DNA from: Buxus sempervirens
Lineage: Eukaryota > Streptophyta > Magnoliopsida > Buxales > Buxaceae
DNA: 64,000 bases
NCBI GenBank assembly: GCA_947561395.2
Contig: OX387189.1
Coordinates: 19,158,329-19,222,328, forward strand
Direction of reading: 5' to 3'
In this document: piece after piece, positions 9,738 through 19,237 of the stretch
Layout of the letters: each line of letters opens with the position of its first letter
Numbering within the stretch: position 1 is the first letter of the stretch
Translations under genes and position numbers: made by a program
The notes under the pieces: model-generated
Databases searched by the model: none
Told to the model about the DNA's origin: nothing
The model's input: the letters and a program-made list of their open reading frames with translations, nothing else

Positions 9738-12700
9738 TTACACATTCCAATTGCTCACCACCTGCTGCTCCAAAGGGGTGGCCTTTAGTCGCACCCTCAC
9801 CGTGATGATCTTGTCCCTAACATCATGAATAATGTGGTTAAGAACCACTTGATGTGGTAGGAAACTATTGTTGAACGTTCTCCTGTTCCTTTCCCTCCAT
9901 ATATGATAAATTGTTGCTGTAAAGGATAGCTTCATTGCTATGTGGCGAAAGGAGTTGCCTGCAAAATGCTGCCCCATCCATTCCAAGTTGTCATGCCATA
10001 GCCGTTCAACTTGTGATGCACAATTTAGGCTTAGCAGTTGACGCCATACATTACGGCTATACTCACATTGGAAGAATAAGTGGTGTTGTGTCTCATCATA
10101 CCTTCTACACAAGATGCACATAGCCGATGATATCACATTCCACTCCACCAACTGGGATTTAGTCAGTAGTCTCCCGTGAATTGCTACCCAAGCAATGAAG
10201 GAGTGCCGTGGAATCGCTAGTGAGTGCCAAATGAGTTTACTCCATTGCATTTGCTGCCGTTCCCCATCTATGAACTGATAACAGCTCCTGATGTCATAGA
10301 TTCCAGACTTAGAAGGCACCCATATGGGCTTGTCACTCCTTCCTTGATCAAGGCTAGGTAGGTCATGAAGTTTCTCCCACACCTCAATCAAGTCTATGGT
10401 GACTGTAGGAGGTGGATCCCATACATTATCTGTAATAATTGCATCAACCATTGCTCCTACACCAAGCCCAGAGTCATAGATAATCCGGTTCCCATACCTG
10501 TTGAAAAGTGGTCCCAAAGGGTGCCAGTGATCAAACCATAGCGAGGTATTAGATCCACTATAAACCCTAATCTTTATTAGCCGTTGTGCCAGCTCCCTTA
10601 GCTTTAGTGTCTTCTTCCAAATCCACGAACCAGCAGCTGGAATATTTAACGCCCAAAAGTTCCGATCCTTAACCAAATAACTTCGCACCCATCTAAGCCA
10701 TAGCGAATTTGCACCACTTACAATGTCCCAAATGCTCTTCAATATAGCGCACTTATTCCACATGTGAATCTTGATCAACCCAAGTCCCCCCTCTGCTTTC
10801 GGAGAGCATACTACTTCCCAACATATTGGCACAACTTTCCTCTTCATGTCTGGTCCAGCCCATAGAAACGCTCTACACAGTCTCTCCAGCTCACGGAGTA
10901 CCTTCTTAGGAATCATGAAAACTGATAACCAGTAGACTTTGATAGAAAATAGGACGGCCTTGATAAGTGTAAGTCTACCTGCATAAGATAGTGCACGCCC
11001 CTTCCAAGTCTGAATCCGAGCTTTGACACTGTTGATGAGAGGCTCACACTCCAAAACAGATAACTGAGATGAAATGAGGGGCAATCCAAGATACCTCACA
11101 GGAAGCTCCCCAAGCGGCAACCCAGCTTCCATTGACATTTGTTGCTTCACATGTTCACCCAAACCAGCAATAAACATTAGGCTCTTTGACTTGTTAACTT
11201 CTAACCCCGAGCACTCCTGGAACTTCTGTAATGCCTTGGTAAAGCATGCAACCGACAACGAGTCACCGTGGCAAAACATTAGTAAATCATCAGCAAATGA
11301 CAAGTGCTTTATGCCTTGCCTCTCACACCTACTATGGAACTTAAACCCTTCCATCGTTGCCTCCTTCACAAGCATATGAAATAATTCAATTACCAAGGTA
11401 AAAAGATAGGGTGATATGGGATCGCCTTGGCGGATTCCCCTCAAGCTTGGAAAGAACCCCACCATACCCCCATTGAGCATAATGGAGAACATAGGGGTAG
11501 ATATACATTGTTGAATCCATCCAATGAACTTCGGTGGGAAATTCATACCTTCCATTACCTTGATGATACAATTCCATGACACCGTGTCGTATGCCTTTCT
11601 TAGGTCCACTTTGATAGCACACTTCGGCTGCGTGTCTTTGCTATGATAATTGTGAACAAGCTCATGGGATAGCCGGATATTATCTGTGATTGCTCTTCCT
11701 GGGATAAATGCCGACTGATACTCCCCAACTAAGTCTCCAATCACACCCTTCATCCTGTTTGCTATTATTTTAGCAATACACTTGTAAACAGAGTTGACAC
11801 AGGAAATCGGTCTATAATCTGCCACAGTAGATGGGTTTTTACCTTTTGGCACCAGAGTGATTGCCGAGCAGTTAAGTTGCTTCAAGATCCTACCGTAGGT
11901 GAAGAAGCTCTTTACTGCTAGAGTAACATCCCCGCCAACAACAGACCACGCTTTCTTAAAAAACAATGGGGTGAATCCATCCGGCCCAGGCGCCTTGTTG
12001 TCCTTGAGGCTAAATAGCGTATTCTTGATTTCATCATCCGTGACTTCCCCAGTTAGCATATTTGCTTGCTCTTGACTGAGTCTCCTATCAAAACATGGTA
12101 ATTGAGAATCGACATGGTCATGCACTCCTAGCAGTTTTTTGTAATAATCAATTACCATCTCTTTAACTTGGTTGGGATCATCTATCTTGGCTCCTCCATC
12201 ATCGTACAGGCTGCAAATATTATTCCTTGATCTTCTTGCCACAATGGAGTTATGGAAGAATGTCGAATTCTGGTCCCCTTCCTGCAACCATTGAATTCTG
12301 GATTTCTGCCTTAATTGGGCTTCCTCAATGCGTATCACAGTCCCCATCTCCTCCGTTAGCCTCTTCTCTTTCTCACCGAGCTCCTCATCTTGTGGATGCC
12401 TTTGTAGAGCAGTTTGATATTCCTGTAACTCTCTTCTAAGCTGCTGTACTTTAGCGGATATATTGGTAAAACTCATCGTATTGCTCCAATCTCTTAACGC
12501 ACCTTTAACAATCTTAAGCTTCTTCGCAACAATAAACATGGGAGACCCATACACTTGTACATTCCATACTCGCTCAACCAATGCAAGAAATTCTGCATGT
12601 TCTGTCCAAAAATTGAAGAAGCGAAAAGGCTTAGCTGTTCCCACATACTTCGGCATCAAGGACACTATAGCCGGGCTATGATCTGATATTCCTGGAGGCA

Positions 12701-13355
12701 TAAAATCAGCCTCAGAGAATTTAAACTCCTGCATCCAACCAAGGTTAACCAAGACACGATCCAGCTTACAAGATATCCTTCGGCCTCCTATACTTTTATT
12801 GCTCCACGAATAGCGCTGGCCCTTGTAAGCAAGCTCCATACATTCACATCTATCAATAAATCTGTTAAACTCATCCGTAGCTTGCCTATTAATGTGCTTC
12901 CCACCCACCTTCTCCGAAGACTCCCTCACACAATTAAAATCTCCAATCATCATCCATGGCCTGGTAGTAGCCACATTAGTGAGGTCTCCCCACAATACCC
13001 GCCTCTCCCCCTGATCATTTGCTGCATAGACAAATGACATGAATGCATACTTCTGAGAATGTACAAGTTCAACATAACAATGTATTACTTGGTCCGATCT
13101 AAATAAGCTTTGCACCTTGAAAACTGAGTTATTAAACAAAATCCATATTCGCCCCTTCAAGGCCTTATCATAATTTGCTATCAGGTCCCACTGAGGGCAT
13201 ATTAGGCTCTTAACTACAGCAGAATTCACCTCCCTCACCTTTGTTTCAACTAGGCATACCATATCAAGATGTTGCGTTAAAATCAGATTCTTGACCTCAT
13301 ATTGCTTGGCGGGATCATTAAGACCCCGTATATTCCACATTCCAATCTTAATCAT
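9738..13355 (-). CDS. LINE-3 ORF2: endonuclease / reverse transcriptase / zf-RVT, intact 1205 aa
   Basis: ORF2 nicks target DNA and reverse transcribes the LINE RNA at the nick. Endonuclease spans about residues 1-230, with WNIRG (N8), LVETKV (E37), GDFN (D139, N141) and SDHS (D225, H226). Reverse transcriptase spans about 440-800, with KAPGPDGF, YRPISCVN, FIPGRAITDN, KVDLRKAYDTVSW, RQGDPISPYLF and FADD (D689, D690). zf-RVT lies near 1048-1110, with IPRHSF, CILC and HLFFQC. No RNase H follows. Length matches intact LINE-10 (1217 aa). The start ATG overlaps the ORF1 stop as ATGA, so translation is probably coupled to ORF1 termination. No frameshift or stop is visible and the catalytic residues are present. 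Confidence 0.95.
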   Translation of the reverse strand: MIKIGMWNIRGLNDPAKQYEVKNLILTQHLDMVCLVETKVREVNSAVVKSLICPQWDLIANYDKALKGRIWILFNNSVFKVQSLFRSDQVIHCYVELVHSQKYAFMSFVYAANDQGERRVLWGDLTNVATTRPWMMIGDFNCVRESSEKVGGKHINRQATDEFNRFIDRCECMELAYKGQRYSWSNKSIGGRRISCKLDRVLVNLGWMQEFKFSEADFMPPGISDHSPAIVSLMPKYVGTAKPFRFFNFWTEHAEFLALVERVWNVQVYGSPMFIVAKKLKIVKGALRDWSNTMSFTNISAKVQQLRRELQEYQTALQRHPQDEELGEKEKRLTEEMGTVIRIEEAQLRQKSRIQWLQEGDQNSTFFHNSIVARRSRNNICSLYDDGGAKIDDPNQVKEMVIDYYKKLLGVHDHVDSQLPCFDRRLSQEQANMLTGEVTDDEIKNTLFSLKDNKAPGPDGFTPLFFKKAWSVVGGDVTLAVKSFFTYGRILKQLNCSAITLVPKGKNPSTVADYRPISCVNSVYKCIAKIIANRMKGVIGDLVGEYQSAFIPGRAITDNIRLSHELVHNYHSKDTQPKCAIKVDLRKAYDTVSWNCIIKVMEGMNFPPKFIGWIQQCISTPMFSIMLNGGMVGFFPSLRGIRQGDPISPYLFTLVIELFHMLVKEATMEGFKFHSRCERQGIKHLSFADDLLMFCHGDSLSVACFTKALQKFQECSGLEVNKSKSLMFIAGLGEHVKQQMSMEAGLPLGELPVRYLGLPLISSQLSVLECEPLINSVKARIQTWKGRALSYAGRLTLIKAVLFSIKVYWLSVFMIPKKVLRELERLCRAFLWAGPDMKRKVVPICWEVVCSPKAEGGLGLIKIHMWNKCAILKSIWDIVSGANSLWLRWVRSYLVKDRNFWALNIPAAGSWIWKKTLKLRELAQRLIKIRVYSGSNTSLWFDHWHPLGPLFNRYGNRIIYDSGLGVGAMVDAIITDNVWDPPPTVTIDLIEVWEKLHDLPSLDQGRSDKPIWVPSKSGIYDIRSCYQFIDGERQQMQWSKLIWHSLAIPRHSFIAWVAIHGRLLTKSQLVEWNVISSAMCILCRRYDETQHHLFFQCEYSRNVWRQLLSLNCASQVERLWHDNLEWMGQHFAGNSFRHIAMKLSFTATIYHIWRERNRRTFNNSFLPHQVVLNHIIHDVRDKIITVRVRLKATPLEQQVVSNWNV

Positions 13356-14836
13356 TGATCAATAGGGGGCGTTTCTTGAGCACATTCTATGCTCTTCTCC
13401 ATTGGGCACACTACTCTTCCATTCTTACTATTCTGCCCTTGGCCCTTTGCATGTTTCATTGCAACCTCATCCACTAAAAGCCTCTGCCTTATTTTCTTCT
13501 TTTGCTTCTTTTTAGAGGAAGATGATCGTACTAGGTCTTGGAGCTCCATCTCTGCCCCTCCTCCCAGAAGCCCGAATGCATTCTTGAATACAACATTAGG
13601 CTCCCCCTCCTTTAGTGCATCTGGTGAATCCTCGTGCACTCTTAACATACCTGCGGGCTCAGCCTCTCCCAACACTCCAAAGTCCCCGGTGGATGGTAAA
13701 CAATCATTGTCCGCCCCCATACGTGCATGGCTATCCTTGCGCCCATGCAAAACCACCTGCCATTGCTCCTCATTTACTTCCGCCAAAGGAGTTGCTTCCA
13801 CTGGATCATTCGACACAGCCACCAACGCTCCTTCCTTAGTCTGCACATTGTTCATTCTTCCTTCCTCTTCATTGGTTCCTTCGTGGCTCTCCCCCATGGT
13901 ACTGCCACACATCCGGTTACAGTCTTCATTCTCCTCCGACGAGGCACCAAGTTCCCCATCACCCATTGAGGGGATAACATCGAATGTCCAACCTGTAGCC
14001 TCCCATCTTTTAGCCTTCTTCATCAAACACTTTTGATCCGAATGGCCGAACAAGTTACACAGCCTACATTTCACGGGTTTCCAGGGGTACTCGACCCTAA
14101 CTTCTTGCAGCCGATCACCCAGGTTGAGATGCATTGCCTCTGGAAATGAACATTTGTTATCTACTTCCACACACACCCTTGCATAGGACAACTTTGAGTG
14201 CGTCTCAGTAGCATCGTCCATGAACAGTGGCTTCCCTATACCACTTGCAACATAACTCATCCCTTGGTTTGTCCAGTATTCAGTAGGAATATTAAACATC
14301 TTTACCCACAGAGGCACTCTAGCAAGGTCTTCCTTCATCAGAGCCATTTTTGGCTCCCACGATCTAAGCACAAAAAGTCGGCCTGCTATGTGGTAAGGCC
14401 CTGCATTGAGCACCCTTTCCTTCGCCTGAATCGAAGAAAACTTGCAGAAGAAAAACCCTGTCTCATTAGCAGTGACACTGACTTTCCCTTCCCTATTCCA
14501 CCATCTGTTCGCAAATGCCCTCACAATGGACAGAGGTAGTTTCCTGTCTAGGAAATGGCCTACTAAACAGGCTTGCCAGGCTGCGCAGCCTTGGTCTGCA
14601 ACTTCAGGAGGAGGGTTGATGATGATTCGCCCGTCCACTGTGGCCGGCTCATAAAACGTAAGTCTCTGGCGCACGCAGTCAGCTCCAAACAGAGACCTCC
14701 ACGAAGCTTGGGCGGGCTGATTAAAATTTGAATCCTCGGGTAATACCCCTGGACCGGGTCGGGGCCTGGATCCATCGTCTTCACCACCCGCAGCCAAGGG
14801 CGGGAAGTCCTCATCCACCATGAACTCACAGTTCAC
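13352..14836 (-). CDS. LINE-3 ORF1: DUF4283 / zinc-knuckle RNA-binding protein, 494 aa
   Basis: ORF1 of plant LINEs binds the element RNA in the RNP. The N-terminus carries DEDFPPLAAGG, the FPPL motif seen near the start of ORF1 in several copies. The DUF4283 region (about residues 85-200) shows LVGHFLDRKLPLSIVRA, NETGFFFCKF and HIAGRLFVLRSWEP. YVASGIGKPLF follows. The zinc knuckle is CX2CX4HX4C at C257, C260, H265 and C270. An acidic and Ser/Gly-rich linker leads to the lysine-rich tail KKKQKKKIRQRLLVDEVAMK near the end. No stops or shifts are seen. The start at 14836 is the first ATG of the frame; an alternative Met lies five codons in. Confidence 0.93.
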   Translation of the reverse strand: MNCEFMVDEDFPPLAAGGEDDGSRPRPGPGVLPEDSNFNQPAQASWRSLFGADCVRQRLTFYEPATVDGRIIINPPPEVADQGCAAWQACLVGHFLDRKLPLSIVRAFANRWWNREGKVSVTANETGFFFCKFSSIQAKERVLNAGPYHIAGRLFVLRSWEPKMALMKEDLARVPLWVKMFNIPTEYWTNQGMSYVASGIGKPLFMDDATETHSKLSYARVCVEVDNKCSFPEAMHLNLGDRLQEVRVEYPWKPVKCRLCNLFGHSDQKCLMKKAKRWEATGWTFDVIPSMGDGELGASSEENEDCNRMCGSTMGESHEGTNEEEGRMNNVQTKEGALVAVSNDPVEATPLAEVNEEQWQVVLHGRKDSHARMGADNDCLPSTGDFGVLGEAEPAGMLRVHEDSPDALKEGEPNVVFKNAFGLLGGGAEMELQDLVRSSSSKKKQKKKIRQRLLVDEVAMKHAKGQGQNSKNGRVVCPMEKSIECAQETPPIDQ

Positions 14837-15737
14837 TTTTTACCACAAAAGCAGCAACCAAGACCAGCAGACAGTAGCAGAAGCACACCACCACGGCGGC
14901 ACCGTCACATAGCAGGCCAGCCCTGGCTCACCACGTCGTCGTATTGCACAACCCCCTTCTTGCCACAATCCACCGTCACCTTCTTCACACCACAGAAGCA
15001 CGGCCACCCAGCAGAACCACAATAGCACAGAGTCACAACTTCTACCCCTTCTTACTACAGTAGCATAATGGCTGTCGCACCACAGCAGCACGACCACCTT
15101 CACTCCACGACCTCGCAGCCACTCGACAGCCACGTTCACAGTCACACTCCCGCCTTCACCGCACGGCCCCCACCGCATCACACATCACCACTACCCTTTC
15201 AGACCTCACAGGCAAACTCACCGCAAACCGATAGTCTTCACAAAAACGATAATCTGTCCAGACTGATAACGGAAGAACTGCCCAACTCGCCCAACCACAC
15301 CAGCACAGACCCAACCAGCACGACCACGGAGCCTTATACGACTTCACCCGCAAAACCCTCCCAGCCTTATACGACACGGAGCGACCACACCATCACGACC
15401 ACCCCAGAACGTCCACATCAGCACGACCATACCAGCACGACCATCAGCGACCTTAGGAGACCCCTCGCGACCAAACCTGCCTTGGAAGATCCACGAACCA
15501 GCACCAAGACCAACGAGCCACTGAATGCCAGCAGCGTCTCACGACCACCAGCGGTTCACCACCAGCACCTCACAGCACCAGCACCTCAGACCACCAGTTC
15601 CTCCCACCAGCACTCGACCACCACCATCTCACGACCACTAGCACCAGCTCCAGACCACCACCAGCTCACGACCAGCACCAGCTCACGACCACCACCAGCT
15701 CACCACCAGCTCACGACCAGCACCAGCTCACCACCAG
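14837..15737 (-). promoter_or_regulatory. LINE-3 5' UTR with TCGTG and GTGCTGGT repeats
   Basis: On the minus strand the region beyond the ORF1 start is G/T rich with dense TCGTG words and stretches of GAGCTGG, GTGCTGG and TCGTGGTGG, most repetitive at 15600-15740. The same style of sequence forms the 5' UTR of LINE-6, -7, -10, -11 and -15. The internal promoter of the LINE should lie here, but no experimentally known motif can be named. The Thr/Pro-rich plus-strand frame is an antisense artefact of the repeats. Confidence 0.7.
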
Positions 15738-16361
15738 CTCACGACCAGGTGGTTTGGGTGCCTTCTAAATTAGGTACTTTTGACATTTGTGGCACCTTTA
15801 CTTCCCTATCTTTAACCAAACCAGTTGTATTATGGCACAAATTGGTCTGGTTTCCCCTCTCCATCCCTCGGCATTCTTTTATCCTATGGATGACCCTCAA
15901 TCGTGGCTTGCTCACCCGACAAGCTAAGCAAGTGGGGGATTTGTGCATCCCAAGTTTGTGTCCTTTGTAGAGAGAAAAATGAAACCATGCAGCATCTCTT
16001 TTTCTCATGCACCTATAGCTGGACTATTTGGGGGTCCTTGCTCTCTTTGAACTGCTCCAGAAGACTCAATAGATCGTGGAGCCGTCTCATCCCTTGGATA
16101 GCAAGAAGATGCCCTGGCTCCAACCTCTTGCATCAAATTTTCAAGCTCTCTATTGCGGCAGCTGTCTACCATATCTGGAGGGAAAGGAATAAGAGGATAT
16201 TCACCAGCAGCTATCTTCCTCCAGGTGAGGTCGTGAACTTCATCAAGCTTGATATTGTAGCAAGATTATCTCATGCAAACCTATCAGTTGCTGATTCGGA
16301 CAAAGCTCGAAGTATTGTTGACAATTGGGGCATTACGTGCCAATTCACTCCACCCATCTGA
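15738..16361 (+). pseudogene. LINE-2 ORF2, C-terminal part (zf-RVT)
   Basis: Continuation of the LINE-2 ORF2 on the far side of LINE-3. It begins QVVWVPSKLGTFDI and runs through IPRHSFILW, CVLC, HLFFSC and VYHIWRERNKRIF to the stop at 16361. A one-base shift near 15918 separates GLLTR from the KLSKWG block. It follows 9576 except for some 16-18 missing codons, evidently lost when LINE-3 inserted. Confidence 0.9.
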
Positions 16362-16542
16362 AGTTATTATCATTTGTAGTACCATTGGTATGCCACGGCT
16401 GTTGTTTTTTTCTTGGAAATTAAGTTCCATTAATAAGAAAAGAAAGATAGGAGATATGTACAATCAAGGCAATGCCCACAAGGAGATTATACTAAGTCTC
16501 CAACTAGCTAAAGACAAAAAAGACCTACTCAGTGTTGTAACA

Positions 16543-16989
16543 TTTTTTTTTTGGAAGGTAAGTCCAAAAGTGTATTAATGAATAAAAATGTGTACAATAA
16601 AGATTCCAGCAGCCCTAAGGCACCCAACTATAAGTTGGCAACAAACAGGAGAAAGATACTAATAGATGTCATTCATTACAACAGTCGCCAAGTAAGTCCC
16701 CATCTATGAACAATTTGCCTATGGTTGGGAGCGTCCACTAGCACGACCTTGGTGGAGGAGAGTTTGCCAAGTATATCAGCCACGATATTGTGTAGAACCC
16801 AAGCATGGGGGTGATAACAGTTTTGAAAGATCCGACTATTGCGTTCCCTCCAAATCTGGTACACCGCAGTAGTGAAAGACAACTTTGCCAAGTTGGTGAG
16901 AGGCCCTTGGTGGGAGAAGGCTGTGGTGGCCCAAGAAATCCAATCTGTCCAGGTTCTTGTACCTGTAGATAAGCAATGAAGGTCCCAAT
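16543..16989 (-). mobile_element. LINE-5: 447-bp 5'-truncated LINE inside LINE-4
   Basis: Bounded by a perfect 10-bp target-site duplication, TGTTGTAACA, at 16533-16542 and 16990-16999. It begins with ten T followed by GGAAGGTAAG. Removing it and one duplication restores a continuous LINE-4 that aligns with LINE-14, which proves the nesting order. Confidence 0.95.
16676..16970 (-). pseudogene. LINE-5 ORF2, C-terminal remnant
   Basis: Open frame from WTDWISWATTAFSHQG through LAKLSFTTAVYQIWRERNSR to a natural stop at 16676. This is the segment after the zf-RVT cysteines plus the C-terminal tail ending RQIVHRWGLTWRLL. It is truncated by insertion, not by mutation. The tail differs from every other LINE here, marking a separate subfamily. 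Confidence 0.85.
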
Positions 16990-17283
16990 TGTTGTAACAT
17001 GATTACAAGAAAGACCAATGGAGGTCCCAATTGTTAACAATTTGCCTATTCAAACTTGAGTCTTAGAGAACCACTTTGTCAAGCCCACACTTGAGCTGTA
17101 TCTCAAATTTGTAACAATTTGCCACGGTTGTTGTTACTTTGTGTTCTTGTAACTTTGTAACCTTGTGTTCTTATGATCTTGTGATCTTGTGCTTTGTCGA
17201 CCCAGGTTCTTGCCTTGGGTCTTTGCTGTTGTACATTCTTCTTTCTTTTTAATGGAACTTACTTAATTTCCAAAAAAAAAAAG

Positions 17284-17460
17284 TTGGATTTCATTGGAAA
17301 AGTTGGATATTATAAAGTTTTGATTTGATGATTTAAATCTCTCTTTAAAAATCAAGAAAATTGTTGCTCATGGGTGGTTTAATTTAGAAAGAAATCTTAG
17401 ATAAATTTTAACCACCAAGATTTGATTAGGATTGTCTTAGAAGTAATTTAGAAGATTTGA
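17284..17460 (+). other. AT-rich host sequence between LINE-2 and LINE-6
   Basis: AT-rich, no ORF, no known motif. It lies between the poly(A) of LINE-2 and the 5' start of LINE-6. It probably belongs with the LTR-like sequence that resumes at 24861. Short similar stretches (GAATTTAGA-like) occur on both sides of LINE-6 but do not make a convincing target-site duplication. Confidence 0.4.
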
Positions 17461-19237
17461 CCTCCATCTCCGGCCATGACCTTCACCTCCATCTCCGGCC
17501 ATGACCTTCACCTCCATCTCCGGCCATCCATCTCCTTGATCTCCACCTCCGTTTGACCTCCATCCCCGCCTGACCTCCATCTGACCTCCATTCCACCTTC
17601 ATCCCCACCTGATTTCTTTGTTCGTGAGCCTCTTTGTCCGTGAGCTTCTTCTGTGGGCGTTCCTGCTTGTGAGCAAGATCTACTCGTGGACAAGGTTTGT
17701 GGTCCTGTTCCTGAGCAAGATTTGCCAAGGTTCGTATCTCTGTTCGTGAGCAGGATCTGTTTGTCGCCAAGGCTTGGGGTTCTGGTCACGAGCATCTTTG
17801 TTCGTGGGTGGTCTAGCTTGTGACCAGGACCTGCTTGTGGCCTCCATCTTCAACTGACTTCATCACCTTGTGAGCAAGATCCCCATTCTGTTCCTGAGCA
17901 AGATCTTTTCGTCGCCAAGGCGTGAAGGAGCTGCTTGCAGCCCTGGGCTTCGTAGCACTGGGCTCCTGTTCGCGGCCGTGGGTTCTGTTCGCGGTGGGTT
18001 CTGTTCGTGGCCGTCGGCTCCTGCTCAGCTGTAGTGGTACAGGGTTTCTGTTCGTAGCAGTGGGCTTCTGTTCGCGGATGCATGGTTGCTTTGGGGTATT
18101 ACCGATTATCGTGAAGCGCCCGATCTAGCTGGGCTATCAAGATCTGGTGCTACTGTTCGTGGGTTCTGCTCGAAGGTTCTCTGTCTACAAGCACTGTGCG
18201 TGGGCGTTCAGCTGGAATTTCTGGCCGTCAGTGCTTGAAGGTTCTTTACTTCTTATTGCTCGAGAATATCTTTGTACCTGGGTTCATCTGTTATTGCCCG
18301 TGGCTAGCTGTTCGTGGAGCTTAACATTGTTTGTGGACTATCATTGCTCGTGGACTATCATTGTTCCTCTTCTGATACTGTTTGCAAGATATCATCTCTT
18401 TCGGGAATATTTACGGTCTCATTATCATTCGTGGCTTTCTACTTAGTGGTGACTGTTATTTCTGGGCTTTCCGGTGCTACTGTTTGGACCTGCGCGAGCT
18501 GGTTTTGTGAAGGCGGTTCTGTTCGGGCTTGAGCAAGTTGAAGTCTCGGCATCTCTGTTGTGTGGTCATTATCTGGCTGTGAAGATCATCAACTAAGGAG
18601 GATTTTGTTCGTGTTCTTTGTTCGTGGATGACCGTGACTGTTCGTGTTCTTTGTTCGTGTGCATCATTCGTGATTTCTGGTCTTCGACTGCGGATTATTG
18701 GATTATCGGATTATTGGATTATTCGTCAGCAGCATTCGTGATTTATTCCGGTTCTACCGTTCGTGGTTTATTGGATTTCAGTTCGTGGGATATTGACATT
18801 CGTCATTACCGTTCGTCGACTGCGGATTATTGGATTATCGGATTATTGGATTATTCGTGAGCAGCATTCGTGATTTATTCCGGTTCTACCGTTCGTGATT
18901 TATTGGATTTCAGTTCGTTGGATTTCAGTTCGTGAGCAGCATTCGTGAGCAGCATTTGTTATTCTTTCTTGTGGGATATTGAGGATCTCAGTTCGTGGAT
19001 TCATCCTGCCGTGGTTCCGGAAGTGTGTTCGTGCTCCAGTCTCCGTCGGGTCCTGTGTGTGCTCATTCCGGTTATCGTTGGTCCTGCCTGTGCTCGTTCA
19101 TTGCCATCCCGGTGGTTCTCGTTGGTCCTGCCTGTGCTCCTGCTCCGTGCTGCTGCTCGGAAGTTTTCGTTCCTGCCCCTTCGATTGCAGGCTCTTGGGC
19201 CTGTGTTATCTTTCCGAGACTTTGATTGCCGCTGTTC
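17461..19237 (+). promoter_or_regulatory. LINE-6 5' UTR: minisatellite then TTCGTG-rich region
   Basis: Starts with about 2.5 copies of a 25-bp unit containing CTCCATCTCCGGCCATGACC. From about 17600 to 19050 the word TTCGTG occurs some twenty times by eye, usually as GTTCGTG or ATTCGTGAGCAGC. A block of about 106 bp (18685-18790) is repeated at 18817-18922, a period of 132 bp. No stable coding frame. Probably holds the internal promoter, by analogy with other LINEs. Confidence 0.7.

Larger units (their letters stand above)
9577..15737 (-). mobile_element. LINE-3: near-full-length LINE, both ORFs open
   Basis: The 3' end is a run of 15 T (9577-9591) followed by GCAAAGTAAG, so the element ends CTTACTTTGC-poly(A). 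Order on the minus strand: 5' UTR of about 900 bp, ORF1 (14836-13352), ORF2 (13355-9738) and a short 3' UTR. It lies inside LINE-2 ORF2. I see no target-site duplication, and roughly 50 bp of LINE-2 is missing across the insertion. The open ORFs suggest a young and possibly once-active copy. Confidence 0.9.
16407..17119 (-). mobile_element. LINE-4: short 5'-truncated LINE, carries LINE-5
   Basis: The minus-strand end is a T-run followed by CTTGGAAATTAAG. A 16-bp target-site duplication (TGCCACGGCTGTTGTT, one mismatch) lies at 16391-16406 and 17120-17135. The body without LINE-5 is about 256 bp and closely matches the 3' end of LINE-14. It holds only the last codons of ORF2 (RQIVNNWDLHWSFL), with an in-frame stop in place of Gln just upstream. 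Confidence 0.93.
6553..17283 (+). mobile_element. LINE-2: 5'-truncated LINE carrying LINE-3, -4 and -5
   Basis: Starts in the last codons of ORF1 and ends with AATTTCC plus 11 A at 17273-17283. It is interrupted by LINE-3 at 9577-15737, with roughly 50 bp of its own sequence missing there. In its 3' UTR it is interrupted by LINE-4 at 16407-17119. The 3' UTR parts are 16362-16406 and 17136-17283. Its coding sequence is heavily mutated, so it is among the older LINEs here. Confidence 0.9.

Noticed and set aside
15068..15970. 300-codon Thr/Pro/Ser/His-rich plus-strand ORF
   Set aside because: It is antisense to the LINE-3 5' UTR repeats and then runs by chance into LINE-2 ORF2 sequence. Low complexity, no domain.
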